DNA of 64,000 nt, from NCBI GenBank assembly GCA_944323205.1, contig CALURO010000009.1, forward strand, positions 1-64,000, read 5' to 3'. The notes beneath the pieces were generated by a model. The model did not search any database. It was not told the DNA's origin and saw nothing but the letters and a program-made list of their open reading frames with translations. This stretch comes from an uncultured Mucispirillum sp. GTDB lineage: Bacteria > Chrysiogenota > Deferribacteres > Deferribacterales > Mucispirillaceae. The position numbers and the translations under genes were made by a program. Positions 45,992 through 57,500 of the stretch are shown one piece after another (the stretch's first letter is position 1; every line of letters starts with the position of its first letter).

Positions 45992-47959
45992 ATGTATCTA
46001 TATAAGTTAACTTTAAAAAATTTTATGTGTTTTAAAGAATGTACAATTAATTTGGAACAAGATATTACATTCTTTGTTGGAAATAATGGTAGTGGTAAAA
46101 CAGCAATATTTCAAGCATTAGGTAAATTATTTGGTAAAACAAAAGAAGAACGAACAATATTGAAATCGGATTTTTATATAAATAATGATGAAAGTTTTAA
46201 TAATATGCCCTCAAAAGAAATGGTGATTGAAGCTGAATTTTTATTTCCAGAACTAAATAACTCAAGTGAATTGAGAGATAATTTAGCAATTTTTTCTCAG
46301 TATATATTTTTTTCAAAACAAGATAACAAGTATAAAGCAATTTTACGCTTAGAATCATCTTGGGATGATTCTCAATATGAATATGATGTAGATTCGAAAA
46401 AATATTGGTTAATTAATGATACAGAACATATTGTTTTTGGTGATGAAGATGCATATAAGATTTTGGCAAATAATACAATATTACGATATATAGATTATAT
46501 ATACATACCTGCTTATAGAAATAGTCAAGCGATTTGTAGAGATATTATTAAAAAGATTGGAAATCTAATATCAAAATATGCTGAATATGATGATGCAGTA
46601 GAAAAGCTTACAGAAATTAATGTAAATTTAAATGAGAAGATACAAGAACTTAATGGTATCAAAGAAATATTAAATATTATTAACCAAATGTGGGAGCAAG
46701 TTATTGACAGGGATATAAGATACTGTTCAAATTTAGTTTTTAATGTGTCATCAAACAGCATTGAAAATTTATTGCAAAACATAATGTTATATATAGATTT
46801 AGATTATGGAAATAAATTTGAGTTAGAAAAACTAAGTGATGGTCAGCTTTCATTGCTTTATATCGTCCTTTCTTTATCAATGTTTGAATTAGAACATAAG
46901 TTAGAAGAAGGTTTAGTAAAAGGATTTCGTGATATAAACGAAAAAATAATTACTTATACAATTTTTATTTTAGAGGAACCTGAAAATCATTTATCTCCTT
47001 TTTATTTAAGTAAAATTTTTAATCTTTTGTATGACATCATAAATAGATATAAAAATGTTATAGGACTTGTATCCACTCATTCTGCAGCAGTAATTAAGCG
47101 GGTTCATCGATTAGAGCAAATTCGTTATTTTAGGCATAAAATTATTAAAGAGCATAGATATACAATAATTAAACCTTTAACTTTACCTTCTAAGAAAACT
47201 AAGGAAGATTATAAATATATTGTGCAGGCTGTGTTAGCCCATCCTGAAATATATTTTTCTAAGTTAGTTATTTTAGGAGAAGGTGCTTCTGAAGAAATAG
47301 TTATTCCAAGTATATCAAAAAAATTAGGATTTGAATTAGATCCATCATTTATTGCTTTTGTTAAATTAAATGGTAGACATGTAAATCATATGTGGCGTTT
47401 ATTAAAAGATTTAGATATTCCATATTTAACCCTGCTAGATTTTGATTTAGGAAGAAGCACAGGAGGTATTGGGAGTTTAAAATATATACAAAATATGCTT
47501 ATAGATTATAATAAGCAATTTACACTTGTCTTACCTGATGGTATAAGTAATATTAATGATATCAAAAAAGAAGATGATTTCAATAGTGTATTAAAAACAT
47601 TAGAACAATATAATATTTTTTATTCATATCCACTAGATTTGGATTTTTTAATGTTATCACATTATCAAAAAGAATACAGAATAGATGAAATTGATAATGA
47701 TGAATTTATAAAGGAAGTTTTTAAATCCCATAATAATTATAAAGAATATGAAGATATATATAAAGACAAAGAAAATATATTACGAAAATATAAAAAGTTA
47801 TTTATTAATAATAGTAAAGTTGCAGCACACTATAATGGTATTGCTGAAATAATGGCTTTAAGCAATGAAGAATGTGCCAATAAATGTCCACAAGTTATTA
47901 AAAGATTAGTCCAAAAAGCAAACAAACTAATTAATGGGGAAAATAATGAAAAAAGATGA
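45992..47959 (+). CDS. GajA-like OLD-family ATPase/TOPRIM nuclease (module 1)
   Basis: The ABC-type ATPase half has Walker A GNNGSGKT (about 30-37), a signature-like LSDGQLSLLY, Walker B in IFILEEPENHL and the H-loop STHSAAV. The TOPRIM half has the glutamate motif in ILGEGASEE and the Asp pair in LLDFDLGRS. This is the layout of GajA of the Gabija system, which nicks phage DNA when nucleotides run low. The UvrD partner overlaps its end. I choose the ATG at 45992 because GAGAGGGGA overlaps an earlier ATG at 45980. At 655 residues it is longer than Bacillus GajA (about 580). Confidence 0.82.
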   Translation: MYLYKLTLKNFMCFKECTINLEQDITFFVGNNGSGKTAIFQALGKLFGKTKEERTILKSDFYINNDESFNNMPSKEMVIEAEFLFPELNNSSELRDNLAIFSQYIFFSKQDNKYKAILRLESSWDDSQYEYDVDSKKYWLINDTEHIVFGDEDAYKILANNTILRYIDYIYIPAYRNSQAICRDIIKKIGNLISKYAEYDDAVEKLTEINVNLNEKIQELNGIKEILNIINQMWEQVIDRDIRYCSNLVFNVSSNSIENLLQNIMLYIDLDYGNKFELEKLSDGQLSLLYIVLSLSMFELEHKLEEGLVKGFRDINEKIITYTIFILEEPENHLSPFYLSKIFNLLYDIINRYKNVIGLVSTHSAAVIKRVHRLEQIRYFRHKIIKEHRYTIIKPLTLPSKKTKEDYKYIVQAVLAHPEIYFSKLVILGEGASEEIVIPSISKKLGFELDPSFIAFVKLNGRHVNHMWRLLKDLDIPYLTLLDFDLGRSTGGIGSLKYIQNMLIDYNKQFTLVLPDGISNINDIKKEDDFNSVLKTLEQYNIFYSYPLDLDFLMLSHYQKEYRIDEIDNDEFIKEVFKSHNNYKEYEDIYKDKENILRKYKKLFINNSKVAAHYNGIAEIMALSNEECANKCPQVIKRLVQKANKLINGENNEKR

Positions 47960-49679
47960 TATATGGAAACCTAGTAATAATATTATTATCCCAGAAGAAA
48001 TTGAAAAAAATATTTTAAAAAATATTGATGAAAATATTTTAGTAATAGCAGGACCAGGCTCTGGAAAAACAGAAATGCTTGCACAGAAAGCCAGTTTTCT
48101 ATTTGAAACAAATTTATGTAAGAATCCATATAAAATATTAGCTTTGAGTTATAAGGTAGATGCTGCTAGAACATTAAAAGATAGAGTAAATAAAAGATAT
48201 GGTTATATAGCAAATGGTAGGTTTGATTCATTTACATTAGATGCCTTTCTCTTTTTTATAGTACAAAGATTTTATAAACTTTTACCTGATTGGCTAGAAG
48301 CATTACCAAAAAAGTTAAATATGTGTAATGATGATAAAGAATTAATAAGAGATATTGTTTTAGCAGATAGAAAACAAAAAGTAAAAATAAATAATTACAT
48401 TAAAAGTGGTTATATCCCTTGGAATTTAATGAAGAATCTAGGGTATTCGATTATATTACATAATCAAGATGTTAGAAAAATTATAAGTTCGCCATATCAA
48501 TATGTTTTTATAGATGAATTTCAAGATACAACAGATATACACTACGAAATATTGAAATTATTATTTAAGAGTACAAATATTAGGTGTATGGCTGTAGGAG
48601 ATAGTAAGCAGGCAATAATGGGATTTGCAGGAGCTTTAAATACTATTTTTGACAAATATATTGCTGATTTTAATGCAGTAGAATATCCATTAAATTATAA
48701 TTACCGTTCTAATAATAATATTGTAGACTTTATTAATAATGTTATTGAAAAATTTTTACCTCAATATATAAAGCACAAAATGATTGCTTATAAGAAATCT
48801 GGTGAAAAATATTCTGTTTTTCAGAATGGTCAATATAAAAATTATGAAGAGCAATTCACTTCTATTGCACATTTTATATCAAACAAAACATCAAATAGCC
48901 ATTTAAAACAACATGATTTTGTTATTGTAAAACGTACAAATATGTTACACGAAAATATTAAGTATATTAGTGATATATTTAAAAAATATGGTTTGTTGAT
49001 ACGAAATGATACAGAAAAAATATATAATAATATTACAATACAAAACTTGCTTGAATATCAGTTATCTAGATTTTTGATACATTTTTTTGCATATATGGAA
49101 GGGTGTATAACACCAGAAAATTATCAAGAGTTATTGTTTATCTATTCTATATACAAAAACTATGATATTAGCGAAAGTATCAACTATGATATAGCTACTA
49201 AGAATATACTAATCTTACGTAAACAATTGATAGAAATGGAAGATATATCTAAAATAGTGAAATATATAGCTGCTCATTTTGAACCAAAAATTGTAATAGC
49301 AGCAGATAAGGATGTTCAAAATAATGAAAAATTTAATGATATAATACAAGCTTTTTTACTGTATTTTTCTTCATTATGTTCAAGTGTAAATAGTAAATAT
49401 GAAGCCATATCAAAATTTTATGGTGAAAATCAGATAAAAATTATGACTATCCATAAAAGTAAGGGAATGGAGTATGATACTGTTTTCTTTTTAGATTTTA
49501 ATTCAATGGAATGGGATATATTTAAAACTGGTGATAATGAAGATAAGATTAGTGAGCTTAAGGTATTTTTTGTAGGTATATCAAGAGCAAAAAATACTCT
49601 CATATTTACTAAGAATAAAGATGACAGTTTTCCTTCTGATATGGAAGATATAATTCAGCAAATGCCTGTATTTGCATAA
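47946..49679 (+). CDS. GajB-like UvrD/PcrA-type helicase (module 1)
   Basis: A superfamily 1 helicase with all main motifs: I GPGSGKT (36-42), II in FIDEFQDTTD, III VGDSKQAIMGF, IV NYRSNNNIV, V in TIHKSKGMEYD, and VI in GISRAKNTL. GajB is the UvrD-like partner of GajA and senses DNA ends of phage origin. It overlaps GajA by 14 bases. The start at 47946 has GGGGA upstream. About 577 residues; intact. Confidence 0.85.
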   Translation: MKKDDIWKPSNNIIIPEEIEKNILKNIDENILVIAGPGSGKTEMLAQKASFLFETNLCKNPYKILALSYKVDAARTLKDRVNKRYGYIANGRFDSFTLDAFLFFIVQRFYKLLPDWLEALPKKLNMCNDDKELIRDIVLADRKQKVKINNYIKSGYIPWNLMKNLGYSIILHNQDVRKIISSPYQYVFIDEFQDTTDIHYEILKLLFKSTNIRCMAVGDSKQAIMGFAGALNTIFDKYIADFNAVEYPLNYNYRSNNNIVDFINNVIEKFLPQYIKHKMIAYKKSGEKYSVFQNGQYKNYEEQFTSIAHFISNKTSNSHLKQHDFVIVKRTNMLHENIKYISDIFKKYGLLIRNDTEKIYNNITIQNLLEYQLSRFLIHFFAYMEGCITPENYQELLFIYSIYKNYDISESINYDIATKNILILRKQLIEMEDISKIVKYIAAHFEPKIVIAADKDVQNNEKFNDIIQAFLLYFSSLCSSVNSKYEAISKFYGENQIKIMTIHKSKGMEYDTVFFLDFNSMEWDIFKTGDNEDKISELKVFFVGISRAKNTLIFTKNKDDSFPSDMEDIIQQMPVFA

Positions 49680-49756
49680 GATTATAAGTCATTTTTTTAA
49701 TAAATATAAATATTTTATATAAACTTTAAATAATCAGTATTGGGAAGTTTAGGATT

Positions 49757-50260
49757 ATGAGATGGAATAAGTCAGGTATACCACACAAAGGTTGGCAGTA
49801 TATAGGTGTTGAAGATGTTGGTGATGGAATAACATGTAGTAGTGATATTCCTTATGAAGAGTGTGAAATGTGTGGCAATGAAAAAATTCGTTATGTACAT
49901 ATCCTTAGGCATCCTGATTATCATAGAGACTTAAGAGTTGGCTGTGTTTGTGCCGAGAAAATGATGGATGACTATTTAATACCTAAAAGTAGTGAAAATG
50001 ACTTAAAAAATATGAAAAAGAGACAAAAAAATTTTATGCAGCAAGAGTGGAGGTATAAAGAAAGTACAGGAAATTATGTGTTAAATTATAAAGGAATGTT
50101 TGTAACCATTATAAAAAGTAAATATGGACAAAATTTTGGAATAGTTTTTAATAATCAAACATATTGGAATTTTAAAGTTACTAAATTGTTTGATTTAGAC
50201 CAAGCTAAACAGGCAGCATTTTTTATTTTTGATGCATATTTTAGTGAAAATAATTTTTGA
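49757..50260 (+). CDS. hypothetical four-Cys protein between two Gabija-like modules
   Basis: I do not recognise a family. The 167-residue protein has C36-x2-C39 (CEMCGNEKI) and C63-x-C65 (GCVCAEKM), a likely zinc-binding cluster with His residues between. The rest is aromatic and basic, with no membrane segment or signal. It lies 77 bases after GajB and 73 before the second OLD gene, and has its own ribosome site. It may be an accessory part of either module or an independent small protein. Such zinc-ribbon proteins are frequent in defence islands. Confidence 0.55.
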   Translation: MRWNKSGIPHKGWQYIGVEDVGDGITCSSDIPYEECEMCGNEKIRYVHILRHPDYHRDLRVGCVCAEKMMDDYLIPKSSENDLKNMKKRQKNFMQQEWRYKESTGNYVLNYKGMFVTIIKSKYGQNFGIVFNNQTYWNFKVTKLFDLDQAKQAAFFIFDAYFSENNF

Positions 50261-50333
50261 GATATATTATATTATAATAAAATTTGTATTATTGCATTAT
50301 GATTTTATGCAACACATTATCGAGGAGATGTAA

Positions 50334-52391
50334 ATGATTTTAGAAAAGATGCATGTTAAAAATTTTAGATTACTTCAAGACTTTGAGATATATTTTAACA
50401 ATGAAATTTCTTTGATAATAGGTAAAAATAATTGTGGAAAAACATCTGTGCTTGTCATTTTAGATAAAATGTTAAATGATAATACTAAAATAAGCTGGAA
50501 TGATATCAATATAGAGCACCAAAGAGTTTTATATGATAAAATTAAGAATATTGATGATAATTCTCCATTTGAAAGTAATACATTAGAAGCAGTAACAATG
50601 TATTTATATATTAAATATGATGATAGTGATTCTTATGAAAATATTCAAAAGTTTATGATGGATTTAGAAGTAGATAATAATATGATAATTTTGGAGTTTG
50701 TATGCCAAATTACAGATGATAAAATACATGCATTAAATAAGATAATAAAAGAAAAAGAAATTAGAGATTTTACAGCATTTAGTAAATATATAAAAAAGAA
50801 TTTTTCATCATATTTTGAGATAAAGAAGTATTCAAGAGGGTTTGATATAGAAAAAAAAGAGATAACCCAAGAAAAATCAGAAGAGCTTGAAAATAAAGAT
50901 ATTGCAAAAGTAATTAAGATTGATGGTATAAGAGCTGATAGAGATGTTTCAAATGATGATAAGAATCGTGTGTTATCTAAATTAAGTGAACAATATTTTA
51001 CAGAAATGAGAAAACTATTAGATGATACAAAACGAAGTGATATCAATGATATCTTTGATAAACTTGAAGATGCTACTAGGCAAGCAGATGATACATTAAA
51101 TGTTGCATATAATGGAACAAATGATCAGGATGGTATTTTTAGTAAGATATTTAAAACTATTAAAGAGTATGGTGGGGTTGAAAATAATATTAATTTAACA
51201 GTTGAGTCATCTATTTCTAATGCAAATTTAATAGGAAACCATACAGATTTTATTTATAAACATAATGGTGAATATTCTCTGCCAGAAACATATAATGGAT
51301 TAGGATATCTTAATTTAATAGGTATTTTATTTGAAATAGAAACAAAATTAGAAATAATCAAAACCAATCCTGCAGATATAAATATTTTATATATAGAAGA
51401 ACCTGAAGCCCATACACACCCACAGTTGCAGTATATTTTTATAAGTCATATTAAAGAGCATATAAATGAATATAACACTGACTATGCAAATAAAAAGTTA
51501 AATCTTCAATCAATTATAACATCGCATTCTGCTCACATTGTAGCTAAGAGTAATTTTGATGATATTATTTATTTAAAGAAACAAGATAATAGTGTTGAGG
51601 CTAAAAATTTTAGTTCTTTAAATAATGAATATGGAGCTGAACAAGATGCATTTAAATTTGTAAAAAAATATTTAACATTAGATAGATGTGAATTATTTTT
51701 TGCAGATAAAGCTATATTTATAGAAGGTGATACAGAAAGGATATTAATGCCAGCTATAATGGAAAAAGTAGATAAGGAAAATAAAGAAAAAAGAAAAGAA
51801 GATAATAGTTTACCAAATTATACCCCATTATTATCTCAGAAAATTTCTATTGTAGAAGTTGGAGCATATTCTCATAAATTTATGCCATTTTTTGAGTTTA
51901 TAGGAATAAAAGCATTAATTATAACAGATATTGATGCTGTAGATGAAAAAAATAAAAAGTGCAGAGTTGCAGATGCAGCAAAAACTAGTAATGCTTCTAT
52001 CAATGATTTTTTTAAAAATAAAAATAAAATAAACTTTATAGAATATTTATTAAAACTTAAATCAGAGAATAAAGTAAAGAATAATATTAGAATTGCTTAT
52101 CAGATACCAGAAAGTGAGGGTGGGTATTGCGCAAGAAGTTTTGAAGATGCATTTGTTTTATTAAATAAAGAATTTATAAAGGAAAATAAAGAAAGTTTAC
52201 GTAACTATGGTTCATTAAAGAAATTTGAAGAAAATGAATTAGATAATCCTTTTGATTTTGCATCTAAGATTGAAAAGAAGACTGCATTTGCATCTACTCT
52301 TTTATATTATGATATTATGGCAGAAGATAAAATAAAATGGAAAGTTCCAAAGTATATTAAGGAGGGCTTAGAATGGCTGCAGCAGGATTAG
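50334..52391 (+). CDS. GajA-like OLD-family ATPase/TOPRIM protein (module 2)
   Basis: This 685-residue protein has the OLD layout: Walker A GKNNCGKT (30-37), the YNGLGYLNLIGILFE segment typical of OLD, Walker B in YIEEPEAHTHP, the H-loop TSHSAHI, then a TOPRIM domain with IFIEGDTERILMP and the Asp pair in IITDIDAVD. It is not a close copy of the module 1 protein, since the middle sections and the C-terminus differ. GAGGAG precedes the ATG. The next helicase overlaps its last 19 bases. Family call good; whether it is Gabija or a sister system is open. Confidence 0.8.
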   Translation: MILEKMHVKNFRLLQDFEIYFNNEISLIIGKNNCGKTSVLVILDKMLNDNTKISWNDINIEHQRVLYDKIKNIDDNSPFESNTLEAVTMYLYIKYDDSDSYENIQKFMMDLEVDNNMIILEFVCQITDDKIHALNKIIKEKEIRDFTAFSKYIKKNFSSYFEIKKYSRGFDIEKKEITQEKSEELENKDIAKVIKIDGIRADRDVSNDDKNRVLSKLSEQYFTEMRKLLDDTKRSDINDIFDKLEDATRQADDTLNVAYNGTNDQDGIFSKIFKTIKEYGGVENNINLTVESSISNANLIGNHTDFIYKHNGEYSLPETYNGLGYLNLIGILFEIETKLEIIKTNPADINILYIEEPEAHTHPQLQYIFISHIKEHINEYNTDYANKKLNLQSIITSHSAHIVAKSNFDDIIYLKKQDNSVEAKNFSSLNNEYGAEQDAFKFVKKYLTLDRCELFFADKAIFIEGDTERILMPAIMEKVDKENKEKRKEDNSLPNYTPLLSQKISIVEVGAYSHKFMPFFEFIGIKALIITDIDAVDEKNKKCRVADAAKTSNASINDFFKNKNKINFIEYLLKLKSENKVKNNIRIAYQIPESEGGYCARSFEDAFVLLNKEFIKENKESLRNYGSLKKFEENELDNPFDFASKIEKKTAFASTLLYYDIMAEDKIKWKVPKYIKEGLEWLQQD

Positions 52392-54313
52392 AAAAAGAAG
52401 TTTTAGAAGCTCTTAAATGTATAAAACAAGGTAAAAATTTTATCCTGCAGGGTGGTGCAGGTAGTGGAAAAACATATTCATTAGTTTCTTTAATAAAAGA
52501 ATTGTTTAGAGAAAATCCTTCTTATAAAATTTTGTGTATTACATTTACAAATAATGCTGTAGCAGAGATTTTATCAAGAGTAGATAATAATAATTTAACA
52601 GTATCTACTATTCATGAATTTATATGGTCATTAATAAAAAAATATCAAAATGAAATAAAAAAAGTGTTAGTCAGCCTTATTAATGCAGATAGTAATAAAT
52701 ATAAAAAACCACAAGGCATTGAAGGTGAAATAACTATAGATTATTTCAGTGATAAATATGTAGATTATGATGAATATTATTCTATGACACCTAAAAATGA
52801 TAATAAAGTAAAGATAAGCCATGATGATATTTTAGCTGTTGCAGAAAAATTATTTGAAAATTACTCTAAACTTTCTGATATTTTGAAGGATATAGCAGAT
52901 TATATATTTATTGATGAATATCAAGATACTGATCCTCTGGTTATAAATATCTTATTAATTCATCTTAAAAAGAGTAAGAAACAAAATATAATAGGCTTTT
53001 TTGGTGATTCAATGCAGGCTATATATGATGGTGGCGTTGGAGATATATATAAATATCTTGAAGAGGAACGTGGAGTAAAGGATTATGAATTAGAAGTAAT
53101 AAGAAAAGAGCAAAATAGAAGAAATCCTAAAGCTGTTATTGATATTGCAAATAAATTTAGGAACGATGGATTAATTCAAATACCATCAAGTGATATAAGT
53201 GCACCTAATATGCATAATGAAGAAGTTATTGAGGGTAGTGTAAAATTTTTGTATGGAAGTAGTAATATAAATTATGATATAATTAAAAAACATGATATAT
53301 TTAAGTCATGGGATTTTTCCAATGGTCAAGATACAAAAGAATTAAGATTAACCCATAGATTAAATGCAAAATCTGCAGGATTTGAAAATTTATATAACTT
53401 ATACAATGATGATCCGATTGATAAATTAATACAAAACATAAAGGGAAAACTAAAAAAAATAAATGATACTGGGGAAAAGACTCTTGATGAGTACGCTGTA
53501 GAATATAGAAAACCATCAAATAAACGAGATGTCATTAATAATAAATTGATGGAGATAATGGCAAATGAAGATTATAGCAAGTCATATAACAAATTGAAAG
53601 ATATTCCTATGAAAGATATTTATACAAAATATTCACTTAATCCAGATTCCTTATTATCTTATAAGTTCAATGGTATTACTGGTAAATATGAAGCAAAATC
53701 AAGTAGAGATAAAATTTTACAACGATTAGATTTATTAGAAGATATGACTACTTTATATAATGAAAAAAAATATAATGAATTTCTTAAAAAGACTAAATAT
53801 AGGATAACAAACAGAGAAGATAAAGTAAAATTAAAAGATGTAATGGACTATTTAACTAATAATCAAAATATCACAATAGGTCAAGTGCTGGAATATGCTG
53901 CAAGTAATGGTTTATTACATGAAGATGACAGGTTCACAGATTTTATTTCAAATGATGGTTGGTATCTTTGGCAAAGTATAAAAAATATTGAATATAGAGA
54001 ATATAGAAATAGTATAAAATATTCAAATGAATATTCTTCGATAAGCACACAGCACAGTGTAAAGGGTAGTGAATATAATAATGTATTTGTAGTATTAGAT
54101 GCAGCTGGTTGGAACAATTATGATTTTAAGACTATTTTTGATAAGAATGATAATTCTAATAAAGCTCTAAGAACTAAACGATTATTTTATGTATGTATTA
54201 CAAGAGCCAAGCAAAATTTAGTACTTTTTATGCCAACTGATGATGCAGAAATCATAAATAAAGCCAAAGAATATTTTGGGGCAGAAAATGTTATGAAGAT
54301 TAGTGAGGAGTAG
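52373..54313 (+). CDS. UvrD-type helicase (module 2)
   Basis: An SF1 helicase of 646 residues with motif I GGAGSGKT (27-34), motif II in FIDEYQDTDP, GDSMQAIYDG, motif V in STQHSVKGSEYN and motif VI in VCITRAKQN. An insertion of about 150 residues between motifs IV and V sets it apart from the module 1 helicase. AAGGAGG precedes the start, inside the OLD gene. It would act with that OLD protein as a second Gabija-like pair. Confidence 0.8.
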   Translation: MAAAGLEKEVLEALKCIKQGKNFILQGGAGSGKTYSLVSLIKELFRENPSYKILCITFTNNAVAEILSRVDNNNLTVSTIHEFIWSLIKKYQNEIKKVLVSLINADSNKYKKPQGIEGEITIDYFSDKYVDYDEYYSMTPKNDNKVKISHDDILAVAEKLFENYSKLSDILKDIADYIFIDEYQDTDPLVINILLIHLKKSKKQNIIGFFGDSMQAIYDGGVGDIYKYLEEERGVKDYELEVIRKEQNRRNPKAVIDIANKFRNDGLIQIPSSDISAPNMHNEEVIEGSVKFLYGSSNINYDIIKKHDIFKSWDFSNGQDTKELRLTHRLNAKSAGFENLYNLYNDDPIDKLIQNIKGKLKKINDTGEKTLDEYAVEYRKPSNKRDVINNKLMEIMANEDYSKSYNKLKDIPMKDIYTKYSLNPDSLLSYKFNGITGKYEAKSSRDKILQRLDLLEDMTTLYNEKKYNEFLKKTKYRITNREDKVKLKDVMDYLTNNQNITIGQVLEYAASNGLLHEDDRFTDFISNDGWYLWQSIKNIEYREYRNSIKYSNEYSSISTQHSVKGSEYNNVFVVLDAAGWNNYDFKTIFDKNDNSNKALRTKRLFYVCITRAKQNLVLFMPTDDAEIINKAKEYFGAENVMKISEE

Positions 54314-54398
54314 CTTTCTAGTTACTTTTTACAGTCTTATCTTATTAAAAAAATAAATATTTAATAAATGTTATATGAAAATAGATTTTAGGTGATAT

Positions 54399-54566
54399 AT
54401 GCCAGAACATAACCAAAATAAAGATAATATTACAAAAGCATTTGAGCCAGATTATTTAAATAGAAAAGCATTGGCTGTTGAATGGACAGATGCTTTACTT
54501 TCTACTAGAATAAATCATCATTTAGTAATATCTGTTTCTGGCGACAGGGAAATATACTATGCCTAA
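54399..54566 (+). pseudogene. possible remnant of a KAP P-loop NTPase (N-terminus only)
   Basis: This 55-residue frame begins with ATG. Its end (FEPDYLNRKALAVEWTDALL, then LVISVSGD) is like the start of KAP-type P-loop NTPases, which place a Walker A right after such a segment. Here, where the Walker A would come, the frame runs into REIYYA and stops. It overlaps the next ATG by 8 bases. It may be a truncated gene left by a recombination event, or a real short leader coupled to the next gene. Likeness is from memory and unaligned. Confidence 0.4.
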
Positions 54567-57500
54567 ACTTGCAGCAAATGCATTTATAGGATACTCATTT
54601 CAAAATAAAATAGGTTGTTATTTTGTTTTTATGATGGATTACCATAGAGAAATACAGAAAGTTGAGATAGAAAGAATATCAGAGCCAGATGATAAATTTG
54701 ATGATATTACTATATATGATCATGATAACATATATAAGATTCAAGTGAAAAATTATAAGAATTTAACACTTGACAAAATAAAAATAAATAATAATACTGT
54801 TAAAATTTTAGATGAATATATTTATCTGCTTGAAAATGAAAAAATGGTTGTCATTTACCATTCTAGTGAAGTTATTGAAAGTAATTATAATTTTTATGGT
54901 TTACCTGCTATAAAACATGGAAATATCATTATTGTTCCAATTGATGATACAAAAATAATAACTATACTTGATAATCTTAAATACCCAGATAAGCACATAC
55001 TAGAAATAGTTAGATTTTATGATAAACAAATTCATAAACGTAATCTAAAAATTGAATTAAAAGATTTACCTCCAATTCAATTATTCTCAACTAACTTATT
55101 AGATAAAACAATATATTTTGATAAATCTTATCTATATGAATTTAATGCATATATCAATTTTGTCATTGGTGAACCAGGTAAAGGAAAAAGTCATGTATGT
55201 AGTATGATTAAAAAAACACTAAAAGAGAAGAATAGGGAATCTGTATTATATAGATTTTGGATAAATAATACTGATCCTGACTATGATGCTAGACTTCACT
55301 ATGATAATTTTTTGATAGATATAGGCAAGCAGTTATCAGATACTTATAAAATATACTCTGAAGATGAGATAATAGGGTTATTAGTAAAAAATCAATATGT
55401 TTTACTCATTGATGGTTTAGATCATTTAGAGCGTTATGGTAGATCTGAAGACTTTGATAGATTTCTTAATTTTATAGAAAAATTAGAACAGCATCATATT
55501 CAAGCTATAATATTTTCACGCCCACTTGCTTTGGAAATTAAATACAAAAAATACCAAATGCAAAACTGGCTGATAGATGATGTTTATAAATTTTTAAATG
55601 AAACATATAGTATTACAGACTGGAGTATATGCTACCAAATATACGAAATATCACAAGGTTATCCACTTATTACAAAATACCTTGCTGAGGATTATAAAAA
55701 AAATAATAAAGTACCAGATATTGATAAATTAAGCAGTTTAGATGAATATTATAGCAGTGTTGTTAATTCCAGGCTTTTAATATCATTAAATGTTTTTCTT
55801 TGTAATAACTCATTCTATACTTATAAAGAGCTTTCAAATATCTTACAAAATGAATATAAATATGTGAAAGATTTTATTAATAACTTTCCATACTATTTTA
55901 CATACTCATTAAATAGAGTATCTTTATTTCATGATAGTTTTAATACTTATCTTAGAGAACGTTGTAATAATAAGACAGAATTAAATAATATGCAGCATAA
56001 TGTATATAGCTATGTTAAGGATAGTATTTTACAAGGGCAAATTAATTTTATATCAAGATTAAACCATTTTAAATTAGAAGCAGAATTTATAAAAGAGCTT
56101 ATAAAAAAATATTCCTCATTTGCTGTATTGAAAGATTTATTTAAGAATATAGATATTGAATCAATCAAAGAGTTTTATAATTATTTACGTATTCAGTTAG
56201 AAGATATGGAAAATGTATTAGATGTATATGAATACTATACTTTTGTCTTGATTTATAATATATTAGATAGAGTTGATTTGGAAGGATATGAAAATTTAGT
56301 GTATAATTTACTATTATACCAGCAAAAGAGTATATCTAAGGAGAATAATCTTGAAGACACTGTATATAGTCAAGGAGTTATGTGGAATATATTATGTGAA
56401 ATAAAGTCAAACATTATACCATTACAAGATACAAATAATGCTGTTTATAGAGAATCACTTTTAATAGATATTGTTGCTAACAAATATAAAATAGAATATA
56501 TATTATCACAGTATATACCAGATTATATATATTCATGTGATATTTTTGATGATTATATTATTACTTTAAATTTTTTACATAAAGCAAATAATCCATACTT
56601 AGTCTCTTTATGGGAAAAATATAGTACAGATAAAAATTTTACTTATAAAATAAATAATATTAAGACAGATATTAATACACTAGCACCAAATCATATTATT
56701 GATTGGAATGAACCATTTCTTCATAAATTGCAATCATGGTCGCATTTACAGTCATATCATGTATTGCATTTAACAAATAACCTAATCAGGCTCGCATATC
56801 TTTTCAATAAAGATATAGATATTTATGCATTAAATTATGCATGGGTAATGTATTTTTTTAGGAAAGATTATACTGTAGTAAATATATATAGTGCATTAGA
56901 TTTATTTGAGCAAAAAAAGCAAATACATTGTTATACATCATTTGAAATATTAAAATCTTTTATGGAACGGTCAGAAAAAGGAATTCGTCATATTTTTACA
57001 TCATATTTAATTAACAAAGATACAAAATTTTGGGAAGATAATATTAATCAAATAAAGAAATATATGGATTATATTATCATATATAACTTAAAACCTGAAC
57101 AGTTGAAATATTTCCATGTTGATGAAGTTCTTCATCATGTAAGAAGAAGTATAGGCAGTTTTATTCGGTATGATGATATTGTTAATATCATGTATTCTAT
57201 TCATAAAGAAAGCTTAATAATCTTATTGACCATATATAAGTTTGAAGTTAAAGAAGTTGAAAAAAATGATCAAGAATTTATAAAGGAATTAGAGGAATAT
57301 AATATTCTATACACATTGCACGAAGATAATAAAAATTATACAGATGAATATAATCAGACATATAAATATCTTAAAGAGTCTAATCTAAAATATTATGCTG
57401 ATAATGGTTATTCGATGGAGCAGGTTGCAGATATGGTTAACGGAAATTTGTGCTGCCTGCCATATCCTGAAATTTTTGGATACTATAAGGATATTAATTG

